From the NCBI RefSeq assembly GCF_047511655.1, contig NC_133398.1, forward strand, positions 108,268,332-108,332,331: a DNA stretch of 64,000 nt. The letters are read 5' to 3'. Source of the stretch: Castor canadensis. Its lineage: Eukaryota > Chordata > Mammalia > Rodentia > Castoridae. The position numbers were made by a program, and so were the translations under genes. Shown one piece after another: positions 1-13,440 of the stretch (position 1 is the first letter of the stretch; each line of letters starts with the position of its first letter). Below the pieces are notes generated by a model. That model searched no databases, had not been told where the DNA came from, and was given only the letters and a program-made list of their open reading frames with translations.

Positions 1-2639
1 CCAGCATATGCCATTTAGCATCAGAAATGAGACATACAAGACTTTTGGAACTACTTGTAATTAGGTTGTTACATTGGACAAATTATTTAAGACCTTTGTT
101 CCTTCCTGCCTATAAACTCCTATTTCATTCTAAAATGTCTATAGGCCCATCAGCCCTATCAGATCTACCACTGGAGTACTTAAGATCCCTGTATTGCTTT
201 TCAGTTTACAAAATGTGACAAGACATCCTCCATCACTGATCTCTGGAGCAACACTGTGGGGCAGGAAGTGTTACTCACATCAGGCAGATTATGTGATTGG
301 ACCACAGAGGAGATAGAGTCCAAACTCAGGTCTTGTTCACTTTCCATTTTGACCTGGAGAATCTTTTGTCTTTAGCACTGTCATAATAAGGCTTGGTGGA
401 CAGGACACTGGAATGCAGGGAGCACCAAGACTTCTAGCAATAGCCTCTGTCATCATCAAGGAAGTCTTAAAACAGCATGTCCAGGTAGCACAGCAGTCTT
501 GTGAAAAGTTGGATTGGCATTTTCGAAAAAGTTGATTTATATTCCTGTTCCAGTATTTTATTGCCTCCTATGTTTGTGCTGAGAATAGCGATGCAAAGGT
601 TTTTTTCATTTTCAAGTCTCAACCTAACCTCATCAAGCTTGTGGAACTTGTGCCTGCTGAAAATACAAATGGAGAAAAAGAGGGCTTTCCTAGTAACTGT
701 CATCTGAGCAACATATCTGTCCTCACAGTTAAAGTTGTGGTCCCTTTTCTGCCGGTATTGTTACCAGCTGGAAATATGTTGGAGCTGCAAACTCTCAGGA
801 CTCACCCAAGACCTCCCAAGTCAGAAACTGGGCCTGGGACCCAGCCATTTATGTTTTAATGAGAGCCCTCTAGGTGATTCTCATGCATGCTACAGTTTGA
901 GAGCTAGCAAGTTAGATTAGTTATCCTGTTAGGACTTTTTTTTTCTCACTTTCAGCTTCCTAGCATGGCTCTGTAGAAGTTAAACCACTGAAAATATCTG
1001 TTATTGGAATGGAAGAAACTTTTTACATGGGGCTACTGAAGCATAACTGTAACTAGAAAATAATGATTAATATGTTGTAACGCTCTATTACTTTTTCAAT
1101 TATCTTTTTACCTTGAACGTCTATTATTAATGTCCTTCATATATTTTAAAGATGTATTAAATCTTATCAGTTATCATCAATATATAATATTACAATTGTA
1201 AGTCTTAAAATACTTGTTTGAAACAAATACAGTTCAAACCTTAATTCAGTTTCACTGGGACTGGTCATTTTTTTGTAATGATCCCATTGGGCTATTATTC
1301 CACAGCAAATCCAATTTTGTCTCCTAGTTCTTGAGTGATGCTTGGATTTAGGGCCTCGCCTGCTAAATATATCTTTACATTGCCAACTCCTATTCTGTAC
1401 AATTTTGTAACGGACTAAACCTGATTACCCTGAGGAAAAAGTATCTCCCAGAGGCATTGGATCTGGTTTGTTCATTCAGTTAATAGTAGAGTCCTTTTCT
1501 AGAGAAGACATTTTCTGTTCTTATCAGCAGTTTATTTTCTAAGGTTAGTAAAGTTAGAAAATCTAAAAAAGACTTTCAGAACTTTACATTTAAAATTAAC
1601 TGCTTTACTGTGATTGATTGTGATCTAAGCCATAAAAAGACCCATTATAGTGAATAGGAATAACTGAGACCTTTTGTTGTTTTTTTTTAAAAGAAAAAAA
1701 ATACATCTCTATTGAAAGAATTTTAACCCAAAGTGACCTCACATCTTTTGAAACTGTAGCATCCTACTTGCTGACCTTCAAAATCAATCAGCACATCCAA
1801 TCAACATTTCCCTGATTTTTATTCAATGAACTGTTTGCAATACTTTAAATAAAAATTTTAGCTAATCACAAGTATCAGAATGTTCACATGCTTGGGTTTG
1901 AAATTCTGTGAGTTGCACTCATGTTAAAATGAATTCTAACTCCACTGGTAGGAGCTATTAATGACCAAACAGCCTTTCTTGTTTTTGTTGACAATTGTCA
2001 GTAATTTCCTTTTACTGATTTCTTACCTGATAATTACTCACCTAGTTTTAGTTTAACTATAATAAGTACATACTTAAGTCATCCATCAGTCATAGATTTC
2101 CTCTCCCACATTTTTCATCTGACCTGAGAACCAAGACCTTTTTTCAAATTCACATAAAGAATAAAGCCATTTACATCAGACCTGGAAATTCTTAGGTACG
2201 GATTTTAACCTTCATACTTACGTAGTGTTCACTCCAATGAATTAGGAGTCATGGTAAGGCATGAGTTAATGGAGAGCAAGAACCTGCTCTCCCATTTTTC
2301 AAACATTTCTAGGGAGAGATGAATTTTCAGATTCCAAATTTATATGACAATGAAGTCAGGATAATGACTCTCTCTCTCTCTCTCAGTGTTAATTATTCAC
2401 TGAAAAGCTTTTTAAAGACACAGTTCAATATTTCTTTACTGACTCACTGTTTATAAAATTGCAAGTAGGAATTGGAGTCTTTGATTTCTTATGATATTAT
2501 CATTTTATTTCTAAATAACTTAAAAGTATTTTTCTGGAAGTGTGAAAATGGATTATCCCGTGTACTTTAAGGCCCCATCACTACTCACCATTAACCCTTT
2601 AGCTTACTAATGACTTACCTAAGTCTTTAGTACCGGGAT

Positions 2640-2640
<1 letters not shown>
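1..2640. other. intergenic, nothing recognised
   Basis: AT-rich sequence with no gene, RNA gene or confidently named repeat. A short (CT)n run lies at about 2368-2384. Short open frames near 420-860 lack a start context, splice structure or recognisable motif, and one is broken by a stop at about 535. Confidence 0.5.

Positions 2641-2642
<2 letters not shown>

Positions 2643-2681
<39 letters not shown>
2643..2681. repeat. (TG)n microsatellite
   Basis: About 19 uninterrupted TG units. They directly precede an antisense ID-like SINE and probably grew next to its tail. Confidence 0.95.
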
Positions 2682-2685
<4 letters not shown>

Positions 2686-2766
2686 TGTTGTTGCTGTTTC
2701 TGTGGATGGAACCCTGGGCCTGGAACATGCCAGGAAGGTGCTCTACCAGAACCTATTGCCAGCCCT
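2682..2766 (-). repeat. ID-like tRNA-derived SINE, antisense
   Basis: Shows the reverse-complement signature of the window's ID family: a 'tggaaccctgggcctgg' B-box region followed by 'aaggtgctctaccag' and a terminal 'gccagccc'. Confidence 0.7.
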
Positions 2767-3612
2767 TGGTTCATTAGTCCTGTACTGTGTCCAATAGCTG
2801 TTGACTATTCGCTTTCTCACTTCAGCAACTGTCTAGGTCTAGGCAGGGAGAGTACATAGAATTATAAATATAGTAGGGCCAAGTGGTCTAGAATTTGAAG
2901 CTGAAATGTGACCTTTACTGTCATGTTGAGCTAGTATACTTGGAGAAACTGTACAGATAAGATCTAAGTTTGTGACAGGAATTCTTTAGCTGAATTTCAT
3001 TAAGTCTGTTTGGGATGCTGTTAATGTTATTACTGTAATACAAACATCAAAGGAAATCAGATCACACACTCAGGAAATCATTCCCTGCTGGAAATCCTGT
3101 TAGCTGACTTCAATTATGCTGTGTTTCTCCTTATTCAGAAGGCTCTGTCAGCCTCATTATCTCATCTCTGAATCACTTGCTTAATGAAAGAGCACACATT
3201 TGAAACTCATCAAACTAAGTAAAATAAAAAGTTTCAATCTTGTGCTTGCTTGATTCAGATCATAGCAATAACAAAATTATTCTGATTGCTAGAAAATCAT
3301 CTATGGACTGTGGTTGCAAGTTAAACAAGTAGTACTGAATCAGAATTAGAAAGAGAGGCTTTCTGATGGGAAGGCTTATAGGGCACACATAAACATTTCT
3401 TTCAGGATTAACATCTATTTTTAAAGTAAAATTCAAGATTCAAGATTTGTCAAATTCTTTCTCTCATCTCCCCCGAAAGGGATACATACATGTATCATGC
3501 TTTAGTTATCACATTATGAAAAATGTTGAACACAAAGAAAAGTAGAGAGACTAGCATAATACATACCACCTCTAAAAAACAGTTGTTTAAATACAAACTT
3601 ATCACCTTAAAG
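2767..3612. other. intergenic, nothing recognised
   Basis: Unique-looking AT-rich sequence with no supported feature. Confidence 0.5.
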
Positions 3613-3614
3613 AA

Positions 3615-3860
3615 TAGTTGTTACCAGCTGGATAAAAACTTGGGAAACGGAGATAGGAGGATTGCAGTCTGAGGCAGGCTAGTCAAAAGTGTGAGACCCT
3701 GTCTGAAAAAAAAAGAACAAGAACTGGGGCATAGCTCGAGTGGTAGAATGCTTGCCTAGAAAACTCAAGGCCCTGAGTTTAATTCCCACTACTTCCAAAG
3801 AGGAAGAAGGAGGAGGGGAAGAAGGAGGAGAAAAGAAAGAGAAGAATGAAAAAAATAGTT
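3615..3860 (+). repeat. B1-ID composite SINE with GAAG-rich tail
   Basis: A degenerate 7SL-like left part ('cttgggaaacggagataggaggattg') ends in an A-rich linker near 3703. An ID-like unit follows ('ggcatagctcgagtggtagaatgcttgccta'... 'ccctgagtttaattccc'). The tail has become a GGAAGA/GAAG microsatellite at about 3797-3845. Confidence 0.75.
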
Positions 3861-5460
3861 GTTACCATTGTGGCATAAAAAAGTAAAAGTAATTTTGTAA
3901 GTAAGTAAGTAATTTTAAAAGTAACTTTGGACACCAAGGCAGTTCACCCCTAAATACTTCAATATGCATCACTGAAAACCCAGAATATTTTTCTAAACTT
4001 CATTATTTTATTATTACACCCTATGAAAGTAACAGACATTCCTTACTAGCATTTAATTTCCAGGTAATATTCAACTTCCCTCAATTGTCCTAAAGAAGAC
4101 CTTTAGAGCCTGCTTATTCAAACCAGGAAATGCAACTTATTCTTAAATATCACAAGTCTGACTTCAACTTAAATATATTTGTGAGTTATAAATTTTAAGG
4201 ATGCATTTACAACTTTCAATTTCACCTAAAATGTAGTAAAAGAAAGAGATCCAGTTCATTATATTTCAAACATCTGAGGTTGGCTGTACCCAACATTTTA
4301 TTTCCAGCATTTAATTTAAAATGTTTTTGTCTTCTTTGTTTTAATTTCTATAAAACTATTATAAGAAGCCAAAGATGAGTAGAAATGTTTTTCTTTGCTT
4401 ACCAAGTTATGATACAAGAATAGAAACAAATGTCAAAAGTGAAATGGGTTGAAAGTTAAAACATAAAAATCAACCCATATCCCTTCAGCATATGTTAGTC
4501 TGAAATGTTGACCATGAAAATAACTTAATAAGTCTTTTGTATGCCCTATCAATTTTGTTGACAGGCATAGAAAGGCGCAATTAATAATTAACTCGAATGG
4601 CTACTATTTCTCTGAGGACTTACTAGGTATGCCCAGCCACTGGGTGGTGCCTTAGGTCTGTGGGGCAAGTATATATGCATCTTGCCAGCCAGGGTCGGGA
4701 AGGGAGAAATGGAGATCCAACTGCTACCAAACAGGCCCTTTGTGATAGCTTCACAGTGTGAGCATGTGCATAGCTTCTTTGGGAGAGGAATCCAGAACAA
4801 GTTTTTCCCTCTGTTTCACTGCTGTAGAGCACCTAACCAAGCTGGAGTAGGAACATGCTATACAAATGACAAAGTTTCTCAGCCTCAGTAACTAATTCCT
4901 CATCATTGACACCGATTGTGTGAAGAGTTTTGCATCCTCCAAGTTTATAAGTAACCAGATTTTTCAAATGACTCTAACAAGAATATCCAAATTGTGCTTT
5001 TAGCTAGTGAGATCTTCTGTTTGTGATAACGAAGTAATGGTACTGATTATAACTCAGAAAAAGAAGGATTTACTATTAGTTTATGTAAAATAAATATCTC
5101 CTCCTGAAGAGTTTTAAATTGTTGTGAAATAAGGACGTTCTGTGAGACAGTAAAGCAGCGATCCCCATGCACAAGTTCCTGAGGATATAAGAAAACAAGA
5201 GCAATGAATGAGAAAATAAGGACAATACTGGTTTTTTATAAAGTTACATTTATAAATTTAAAGAACTAACCTCCAGTCAGAGATCATCTTCTTGGTATGC
5301 GTGCGTACATGTATGTATGTGTGTAAAAGACATTTTCTCAATGATCACATTTCCTCCTTTCATGAGAGGAGGATAGCCAATAATGCATTTTAATGGCATT
5401 GGCAAAATTTAGTGTAAATATTTACGTAATCCTATGTAATTTTTATATTGAAAAAAATGT
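3861..5460. other. intergenic, nothing recognised
   Basis: AT-rich sequence. A short (GTAA)n stretch lies near 3897-3912 and a TGTA-rich run near 5303-5322. The open frames at 4588-4891 overlap on both strands and show no coding signature. Confidence 0.5.
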
Positions 5461-5720
5461 TGTGTTTTGGTTATCTATTGCTCTATAACAAATCAACCCC
5501 AAAGCTATTGTCCTTATCCAGTGAGCATTTATTTGCTCATGATTTTGCAGTTTAGGGAAGACCCGATGGTGTCTGGGCTCTCATGGCAGTTGGGTGGCTC
5601 AACTGGACTGGAAGACCCCTTCCTAAGACTCCGGTGGTAAGTGCCACTGTCAGCTGGGATCTCAGGTGGAGTTTGAGACTGCTTCTCCTCCCAATTAGTT
5701 AGTGAGGACATGTTATAGAA
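5461..5720 (+). repeat. ancient mammalian interspersed repeat, family not named
   Basis: The stretch beginning 'ggttatctattgctctataac' and running through a GC-richer block resembles a dispersed mammalian repeat known from many genomes. I cannot assign the family without a repeat library search. Confidence 0.45.
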
Positions 5721-7180
5721 TTGAGGCCAATGAGATATAAGGAAAAGCTAATCAGTGTGAGAGTCTTTTAGGAAGAATTTGTTCTGTCCTAAAAGTGACA
5801 TACAGGAAAAAATTATTTTTTGTTCTGCCAGATATTACCACATATGCTGTGATGCCCGATACTGTGTTACCCATCATAAAACTATTATGGAAACTGGAAC
5901 AAAAGTGAAGCTAGTGTCAGGAGTGGTGGTTTGTACCCATAAATCTCAGCAAATAAGAGCTTGGGCTATGTAGCGAGACACTCCCTGATCTAGCAAACAG
6001 TAAAGCCAGAACAAAAAGGTTGGAAGCCCCTAAAGATGGAAGGTAGCTGGCTCCTTGATGGTGTGGTGAACTTCTTGGAGCCATCCTATAGATGAGCCAA
6101 TTATACGAAGTAAACATCCTTTACTCTTTCAGTCTGAGGCAGAGGCTTTTGGTTTTGTTTCTTCCTGTTACTTATAGCCAAAAATTTCTTGATTAGTAAT
6201 CCATGTTTTGTTGCTTAAGTCAACATTTACAAAAAAAGAACAATTAAGAAACTAATGAAAACAAACACTGACAAATACCAAGTGTCAAGAATGAGGATAA
6301 TTGTACAGTTAACAGGAAATGAATACATGAGAGGTGTGTTACAAGGACAGAATATTTTTTAAAAAGGATGGTTCTTGTTAATCACACCAAATAGTGCTAG
6401 GTCATATCCTTTTCAATTTGTTTCAATTCTTCTGTTTGGTCTAGAAGGCATTCTCAGTTTAATGCTAAAATGTCTTTAACATCTAATAGATTTGATGCAT
6501 CATTTAACAGGATATGTTTTGAGAAATGTGTCCTTAGGTGATTTCATCATTATTTAAACATTGTAGAGTGTACTTAAACCACTCCACACCATAATCTTAT
6601 GGGACTACCATTTTATATATGGTCTGTCATTGATGAAAATGTCCTTATATGACATGTGTCTGTATTCTAGCCTAAAATTTTGAAAAAAATTTTTATTGTG
6701 TTGACAGGGGTTTGAAGTTGGTTTTATTTTTAGTTCAACTGCACATTAGACAACCTACATGACAAGTTTAGTTTTCTTTATAGCAAATACCTCTACTCAA
6801 AATTAATCACAGTCAAAATAAATAAAGAGCCCAAGATGACTTGGTCCCATTTGTCTTAGGTCTAGTGTTATTTGGATGACATGCACTGTCCAGTTATGAA
6901 GACAAATAACAGGTCCAGAGTAATTGCCCAATTCATGAACATTTTCCATTCATAAACCTCCTTAGAGAATGTCACACATAGAGTCTCACCACCCTTACAG
7001 TTGTCCAGGAGAGCAACTATGTCACCTGGATTCATGTTTTAGCCAATAAAAAACTGTCTGTTAAAGTTCTGAGGGGTTTGCTCAATTTGCTCTGCAGCCC
7101 TTGACAGGATTTTTTTCCCCATAACTTTCAAGATGACACTCCATTGACTTCTGGCTAGCATGGCGTCTGACAAGATGTCT
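5721..7180. other. intergenic, weak repeat traces only
   Basis: A poorly preserved B1-like stretch may lie at 5915-5995 ('gtggtggtttgtacccataaatctcagc'). About 7080-7180 resembles a very old L1 relic. Neither is firm. Nothing else is recognised. Confidence 0.35.
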
Positions 7181-7188
7181 GCTCTACT

Positions 7189-7206
7189 CTCTCTCACACT
7201 CTCTCT

Positions 7207-7244
<38 letters not shown>
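7189..7244. repeat. (CT)n microsatellite
   Basis: Nearly pure CT repeat with one TT interruption. Confidence 0.95.
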
Positions 7245-7248
<4 letters not shown>

Positions 7249-7726
7249 GCAGTTTGGTTCTACACTCTGGAGTCTTATTTCTTTGGTTCATTCTCAGGGC
7301 TGACCCCCTGGTCTGCCATGTTTTTCCACCTCTGTAGGTTGTTTCCTCTGGCCTATCACCTGTTAGCCTAAATTTTTAACCAAAGAGACAGCAGCTCAAA
7401 GCCATAGGCAGTCAATGGTATTTAGTATCTTTTTGCTTTAGTAGATATTACTTTCATGATTACATTTTCTTAAACATTTTTCTTTTTATGGTAATAATGT
7501 GTTGCTTTTTTAAAAGTAAGAATTATTTTAAAAATAAATGTTAGGTAAATACTATGTAACTAGGGCATAGGTCTGGCAAAAAAAGTTATGAAGTGGCCCA
7601 AGGAAGCCTAAGTTTGCAGAAGGTTTGATAAACTACATGAGTAGAGAAGGTGCAGAAGCCCTCCACGTGCCATAATCATTGGGCTGGATGGTGTTTTCAA
7701 TGAGGCAATTAGAACATCTCTCTGTT

Positions 7727-7942
7727 TTTAGTTTTTTGGTAGTACTGGGGTTTGAAGTCAAGGCTTCACACTTTCCAGGTAGGCACTCTACTGCTTGAGC
7801 CACACCTCCAGCTCTTTTTTGCTTTAGTTATTTTTTGGATAGCATCTGACATTTTTGTCCCAGGTAGCTATGAATTACAATTCTCCCGACCTCCACCTGC
7901 TGAGTAGCTGGGATATATGTGTGAGTCAGTACACATGGCCCT
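7727..7942 (-). repeat. B1-ID composite SINE, antisense
   Basis: Read on the plus strand, the antisense ID part comes first ('tggtagtactggggtttgaa', 'aggcactctactgcttgagcc'). An antisense B1 follows ('cccgacctccacctgctgag', 'tagctgggatatatgtgtga'). That is the reverse of the sense order B1 then ID. Confidence 0.85.
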
Positions 7943-8854
7943 ATGAGGATGGATTTTTACAAGATAAATAGCTCTAAATATAGCATTCCTACTATTTCTA
8001 TTGAACTTCCAGAACTGTATCCTTATTTTGGTCTTAATTGGTCAGCTGTTTGGATTTCGATGCTTCCATGATGAAAACTGGATTGGTATGTTCTCGCTTA
8101 GACTTTTTTTGTTGTCATTATCATCACTTTCTTGGTCCTGCTCTTCCATCGTCCATCCAGTGTAAGCATTTATTAATTCCAGACCTTTATTAATTCTGAT
8201 CCTTTTGAAAGAAATATATCCCTCCTTTCCAAATCTCACCATAGTCTTATCAACCCTTTAAAAGCCACTTTCTGTGTGAAGTCTTCTTAGATCTCACTGC
8301 AGTGTGAAGTTCTTCTCCCACAACACTCTTCCAAAGCTTTTCCAAAAGCATGTCTCACAACCTGTCTTGTGGATTGAGCAGATAAGGAGCACCTTCAAAT
8401 GAGGAATTTGCCTCAGTTTCTTCATCTTATTAGCAAATACTTAGAATGCATTTTAAAATCACATTGAACAAGAATCAAATCATGAATTTAAATTAGTTTG
8501 AAACAAGATGGTAATTATTTTTATTTTTATTTTGAAAAAGCTGCTTTGTTGTTTTTACAATAGTTTAGATTCAGTTTTCTTTAGGTTTTGTTTTCTCCAA
8601 AAAAAAAAAAGACCTCAGTAATGGAAAAGATCTTGAGGCATGATATAATAATAAAATGACACTCATAACCATCTGAGGGCAAATTTATTCTATTTTTTAA
8701 AAGTATCCAGAAAATACTGAGATCTTCCTTAGAAAGCCATTCTGCATTTTTAATCTACTATTTGCAGGAAGTTCTTCCTCACATTGAACAGTGAGGAAGT
8801 ACCACTCCAGGATGTAGTCTAACTTGTCTCTCTCTTTCTCTCTCACTCTCGGTG
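7943..8854. other. intergenic, nothing recognised
   Basis: AT-rich sequence. The minus-strand open frame near 8042-8242 has no recognisable domain. Confidence 0.5.
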
Positions 8855-8958
8855 TTTTTGTTGTTGTTGTTGTTGTTTTGGTGTCACGGGGGTTTGAACT
8901 CAGGGCCTCACTCTTGCTAGGCAGGTGCTGTTACTGCCTGAGCCACTTCACCAGCTCT
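8855..8958 (-). repeat. ID-like SINE, antisense, with (GTT)n
   Basis: A (GTT)n run at about 8859-8877 replaces the oligo-T. The antisense ID signature follows ('gggtttgaactcagggcctc', 'gcctgagccacttcaccagc'). Confidence 0.85.
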
Positions 8959-9111
8959 AACTTGTTTCTTACTGTTCTAGTCTCACAGTCTCTGTAAGAA
9001 ATAACTGTCCACTGTCCACTAATTCTGCTCCCATCCAAAGAAAAAGCCAGCATGCATAAAGTGCTTGTGGAAAGCACAGTTTTACTTTTTAATCATGAGT
9101 CAGTACTCTGA

Positions 9112-9182
9112 AGGGCTCAGTGGTAGAGCCCTTGCCTAGCATGCACAAAGCCCTGGGTTCAATCACCAGCATTGAAAAAACG
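9112..9182 (+). repeat. ID-like SINE, sense
   Basis: Contains tRNA-like box A 'gctcagtggtagagcccttg' and box B 'gggttcaatcaccag' elements, then a short A tail. The 5' tip is missing. Confidence 0.8.
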
Positions 9183-9334
9183 CCAGTAGTCATTTTGTTC
9201 GAACAGGGTAAGTTGTTGATAACTTTGTTTTTTTATTTAAAGCATGGAGAGCTCCTGATTACCACTGAGAGTTTAGTACTTATTAGAAGACAAATTAAAA
9301 GAGAGAATTTAGTAGAGATTTTTGTTGTTGTTGT

Positions 9335-9456
9335 TTTTTGAAACAAGGTCTCACTCTGTTGCTCAGGCTGGTATCTAAATCCTGAGCTCAAGCAATCCTC
9401 CTGCTTCATCCTTCCAAGTACTTGAGACAACAGATATGCGCTGTCATGCCTGGCAA
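9335..9456 (-). repeat. B1-like SINE, antisense
   Basis: Antisense 7SL-derived signature: 'caaggtctcactctgttgct' and 'caagcaatcctcctgcttca', ending 'gtcatgcctggc'. Confidence 0.85.
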
Positions 9457-10935
9457 TTAGAATGATTTTGAGAATGGAAAAATGGATCAAAATTAGTTTG
9501 TGGAAAAAGAACGTCAAAGTAATAAGTTCAAAGGAATAGTCACAATTTACTAATATAATGTGGAAAAATAGATGGTTAGAGAGAAACTGCAGCATGTATA
9601 CATTCTCATGAGCTCAGAAGAACCCAAGTACTCACTAGAATTTGGCCAAAAGGAAGAGGGTTCAGCTGAGGCTCAAATAGGCATACATCATTCCTGAGCA
9701 TCTTGCCAGCAGGACCAACTCCCCAGCATGATGACATTATAATAAGAAAATTTCATGCGAATAAAGTGTATATCATTGTTGCCAATGACTAAAATGAACT
9801 TCTAACAGAAAAGTGGGGAATATCAGCCTCCTACTGACCATTGTAATTTTATTGGGGCTTAATGCAATTCAAATAGCTTGAAGTTCAGATCACTTTACCC
9901 AAGCAGGAAATTTGGAACATGACAGAGAATAAGCACAAGGAGGAATGAGAGTCAAAACATTATCAACAGTAAAAAAAACTTTGCTGAGAAAAAGAAATAA
10001 GAATGTGACCCAACATCTGTTGCTTGACAGATGATGCTCACAGAATTAAACAGGCTTCAAAAATCCATTTACCTGAACATTGTAGGTAAATAATTGTTAC
10101 ATGTTTTTATTGATGATCTGAAAAAAATCTATTGATTACCTCTTAGAAGAGTTAGTTGAAGTAAAGCTCTTAGAGAAATAACTGGCACATAGAAGGACTC
10201 GGGTAAGGTTAGGCATCTATCTTGCTAGCTCACACTAAATGTAAAGCAATGGGCTATTGACAAAAAACAAAGACACAAGCCTGAGCTCTTGGAGATTCAA
10301 ATCCCCTGGCTTCATGGAAAGCATCTCTATTACTTATCTAATTATACACTCTACTATATCAGTCCCCCACACACTGAGCTGTGACATCTGTCCATTTTCT
10401 CCCCATCGTCCATCAATGTGAATGTTCAAAGGATTTCCTAAATGGGAAGAGATCACAGGCTGCAACTATTTCCATCCTCTCTCTTCCTCAGCAGCATGTA
10501 AAACCACCATTCTCATCACACATGCACACACACACAGACACACATACATAGAAAGAGACAGAGAGACCTACACACTATTACTAACCACAGACTTTGGGAA
10601 GATAAAACATTGTCTTAAATGGTACTTAGTTTATTGTACAATATTTGAATAATGTAAATATAACAGTAAGAGGAAACTAATTGTCAAATTTGTTAGGCAA
10701 CCTGACTCACATATGATTTTAATTCTCAAGGAATAGCATGAAGTCCTGTTCTTCACTATGATGGGCCCATTCCTCCAGGCTGGCTGAGGCTGATCATCTG
10801 AGAAGCAGTTCCTAGTCATATACATGAATATCAAGTACTAAAAGTCTTGACCTATAGAGTGAGAAACAGATTCATTTTTAACATATAGCTCATTTGGATT
10901 GAAACATATACAGTGAATATGAGCACCATACAGGA
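9457..10935. other. intergenic with a CA-rich microsatellite
   Basis: Nothing gene-like. An ACAC/ACAT-rich simple repeat followed by GAGA lies at about 10515-10566. Confidence 0.5.
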
Positions 10936-11450
10936 GGGGTTCTGTAGTTTGGGTTCCTCTGAAATCAGAGCCTGAGACAGGAACACTAGTATAAGTGGTT
11001 TATTTGGAGATAATGTCAAGAAGCAGGAGTGGCAAGCAAGATAATAACGAAGAAAAACCCAATATAGACAACATGCTATGAAGAACACTGCTGTGAGCAA
11101 TAAAAAACTTAATTCTGCTAGGAAGCCTACAGAATGTCTTCCAGAATTGTCCACACAGGAAGCTGGAACATTTATTCAGTGACTTTGTTCCCTGTTCTTT
11201 CAGTGTTACCTCCAAGGTCATTGTTCATATGCATGCAAGAGACCAGAGAAAGCCACTTCCTACAATGTCCTGGGGCAGAATGTGATAAGGATAGTCAACT
11301 GTCCCACACAGCTGCCCCTTGACATCAGAGGCAGGCCTAGGTGATTGGACATGAGCACCACAAAGGCCGAATGCAGGGATTCTGCCAGCAAATGGTTGCT
11401 CCATACTGAGTCACCATGAGATGAATGACAAGGTGAAGCTGTAGTCTCAC
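10936..11450. repeat. possible ancient interspersed repeat
   Basis: The segment around 'gagacaggaacactagtata' and 'ggtttatttggagataatgt' resembles a dispersed mammalian repeat. I cannot name the family and its limits are approximate. Confidence 0.25.
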
Positions 11451-13190
11451 TTCGTATCTGGTGTTTGCTCCTTTTCTTTGAATATCCCACAGTATCCACA
11501 ATAAGATGTTCACCTCTTACTTCAGGTCTCTACTCTCAAATGGTACACAAAAGTGAGGTCACAGTGAATGTACTTCCTTAAATGGTAAAGTGAAAATTTG
11601 AGATTTCTTGAAAGACGACATGTCTTTAGCAGAAATTGGGCAGTGTTATAGGAAAACGAATCAAGCATCCACAGTACAGGACTAACCTCTGTGTATCCTG
11701 AGCATTCATGGATTTTACTCAACAGTGGTCTCCTTGGAACCAGATAACCTGGATACCAAGGGTCTACTGCATGTACTGTAGTCATTGGCGAGGGACCCTG
11801 AGGATGTTGAACAGATCTTTTTCCTTGTACTTCAAGAAATGCATGTTCCTCAAAAGGGAAATGCACACCTGTCCCAGGCAGTGCCAGTTACTGTTCCTAG
11901 ACACCAATATAAATGCAGAGATTATTTCCTTCTGTGAGAAAACGCTGAAGATGAACTAGATTACCAAAGACAGCATTCTTCTTGTTCTTTCTGGTAAGAT
12001 CTAGAAGATATAAAAACAATCCTCTCTAACGACTGTGAATCCTCTTTAAGACTGTGAATGATTCCAATACAAGGAACAATTAAGAAATGTGGTAACTGCC
12101 ATATTGACACTTCTTTTAGCAATGAAATTCCTCATCATTACACCTACCAAGTCTGTCTGGAAGAGAAAAAGACTAGGCTCTGCACTGCCTTTCCATTCTC
12201 CAAGTCACCATTTCTCTTGTTCCTATTAAGACTCTTGGAAAGGGTGAATGCTCTCATGTTATTGCTGGTTTCACTTTTGACTCTTCCCAAAAGTCCCAGA
12301 AACGCACCAATACATAAAAATAGCCCTATTGGATGAACCCTGACCCTAGAAGTGCTTTTTCACCTGTAACACCCCCTACCACTGATTTATTTTGGTTTCA
12401 TAAAGCCCACAGATAAACTTTAAACTCTCTGTAATATCATGAAATTCTATGACATTCTAGGGTTCCAAAAAATGTTGTCAGCATATAATGCCAGCCAAAA
12501 CTATTAAAATTTATTTTAGCAGGCATAAATGTAACATCCTGCATTTGGAACTAAAATGAAAAACCTCACCATGTACAGAATAGACATCCAGTTTCATGGT
12601 ATGTCATATGAAGAACACTAAAAGCTATAGTGGATTTAAATCTTAATGTAACTAAAATATGATAAATCTGATTAAAACCCATGGATTGGGCTGTGTAAAT
12701 AGAAAACCAGTGCCCAGGTGAACAGGGATCATGGTCTTGGTCAAATTCACCTGTTCAAGAAATCTCATGTTAAGAGGGAACCTGGAAAATGGCAAAAGGT
12801 CTACACATTACAAAATGAATTGTAAGTCTACTGGGGATATTTACCCTATAAAGTAGGTGACCATGGGGAGATGTTAGAGCTATCCTTATTAGTAGAGCCA
12901 ATTTGGTTTTGTGTCAGAAAACAGAACCTGCTCACTAGAGGATATAGGGAGTCCAAAGACTTATGTCCTAAACGAAGTTCCTAATCATTAAAAAACCCAA
13001 ATATACAATTAATTACTTCCTGGAGTAGAAATTCCCTATAACTAGAAGAAATATGCAAAGACTATTTAATCACAAATTAGAGATAACAAGCTTGAAGCTC
13101 CTTAGGTGCATTCCAACCTTAAGAAATGTAGTTCTTTTTAAGGCTCACCTGTGATTATGATGCCTGACTTAGAGAGTTAGTAGTAGAGGT
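11451..13190. other. intergenic, nothing recognised
   Basis: Several 80-115 codon open frames occur on both strands at 11522-12336. They overlap each other, contain no recognised motif and have no splice or polyadenylation context. Confidence 0.5.
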
Positions 13191-13192
13191 AA

Positions 13193-13440
13193 GCACGGAC
13201 TCTGGAGCCAGATTACGTGGGTTCATTTTCACAAGCCACACTCTGATTAATAATTGGGTGATCTTGAGCAAAGTATTCTTACCCCTCTGATCTTTAGTTT
13301 CCTCATCAGTAAAATGAGGATACTCAAAGTACTCATCTCTTCGAGTGGCTGGAGAATGATTTTCTTAATAAAGCTGAAGCCCAGAGAGCAATACCTGGCA
13401 CAATAGTAATGCTCATAAAAGTAATTATTAGAACATACGA
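13193..13440 (+). repeat. MIR SINE, sense
   Basis: Follows the MIR core in order: 'ggactctggagccagattac', a 'gggtgatcttgagcaaagta' segment, 'tttcctcatcagtaaaatga', and the 3' 'caatacctggcacaatagta'. It is diverged but nearly full length. Confidence 0.9.

Noticed and set aside
641-859. Coding-looking phrase near VPAENTNGEKEGFP
   Set aside because: The apparent start is a GTG, the upstream frame has a stop near 535, and I recognise no protein family or splice sites. A translated search could reopen it.
9233-9595. 120-codon minus-strand frame
   Set aside because: It runs through an antisense B1 SINE and AT-rich flank. No domain or start context is seen.
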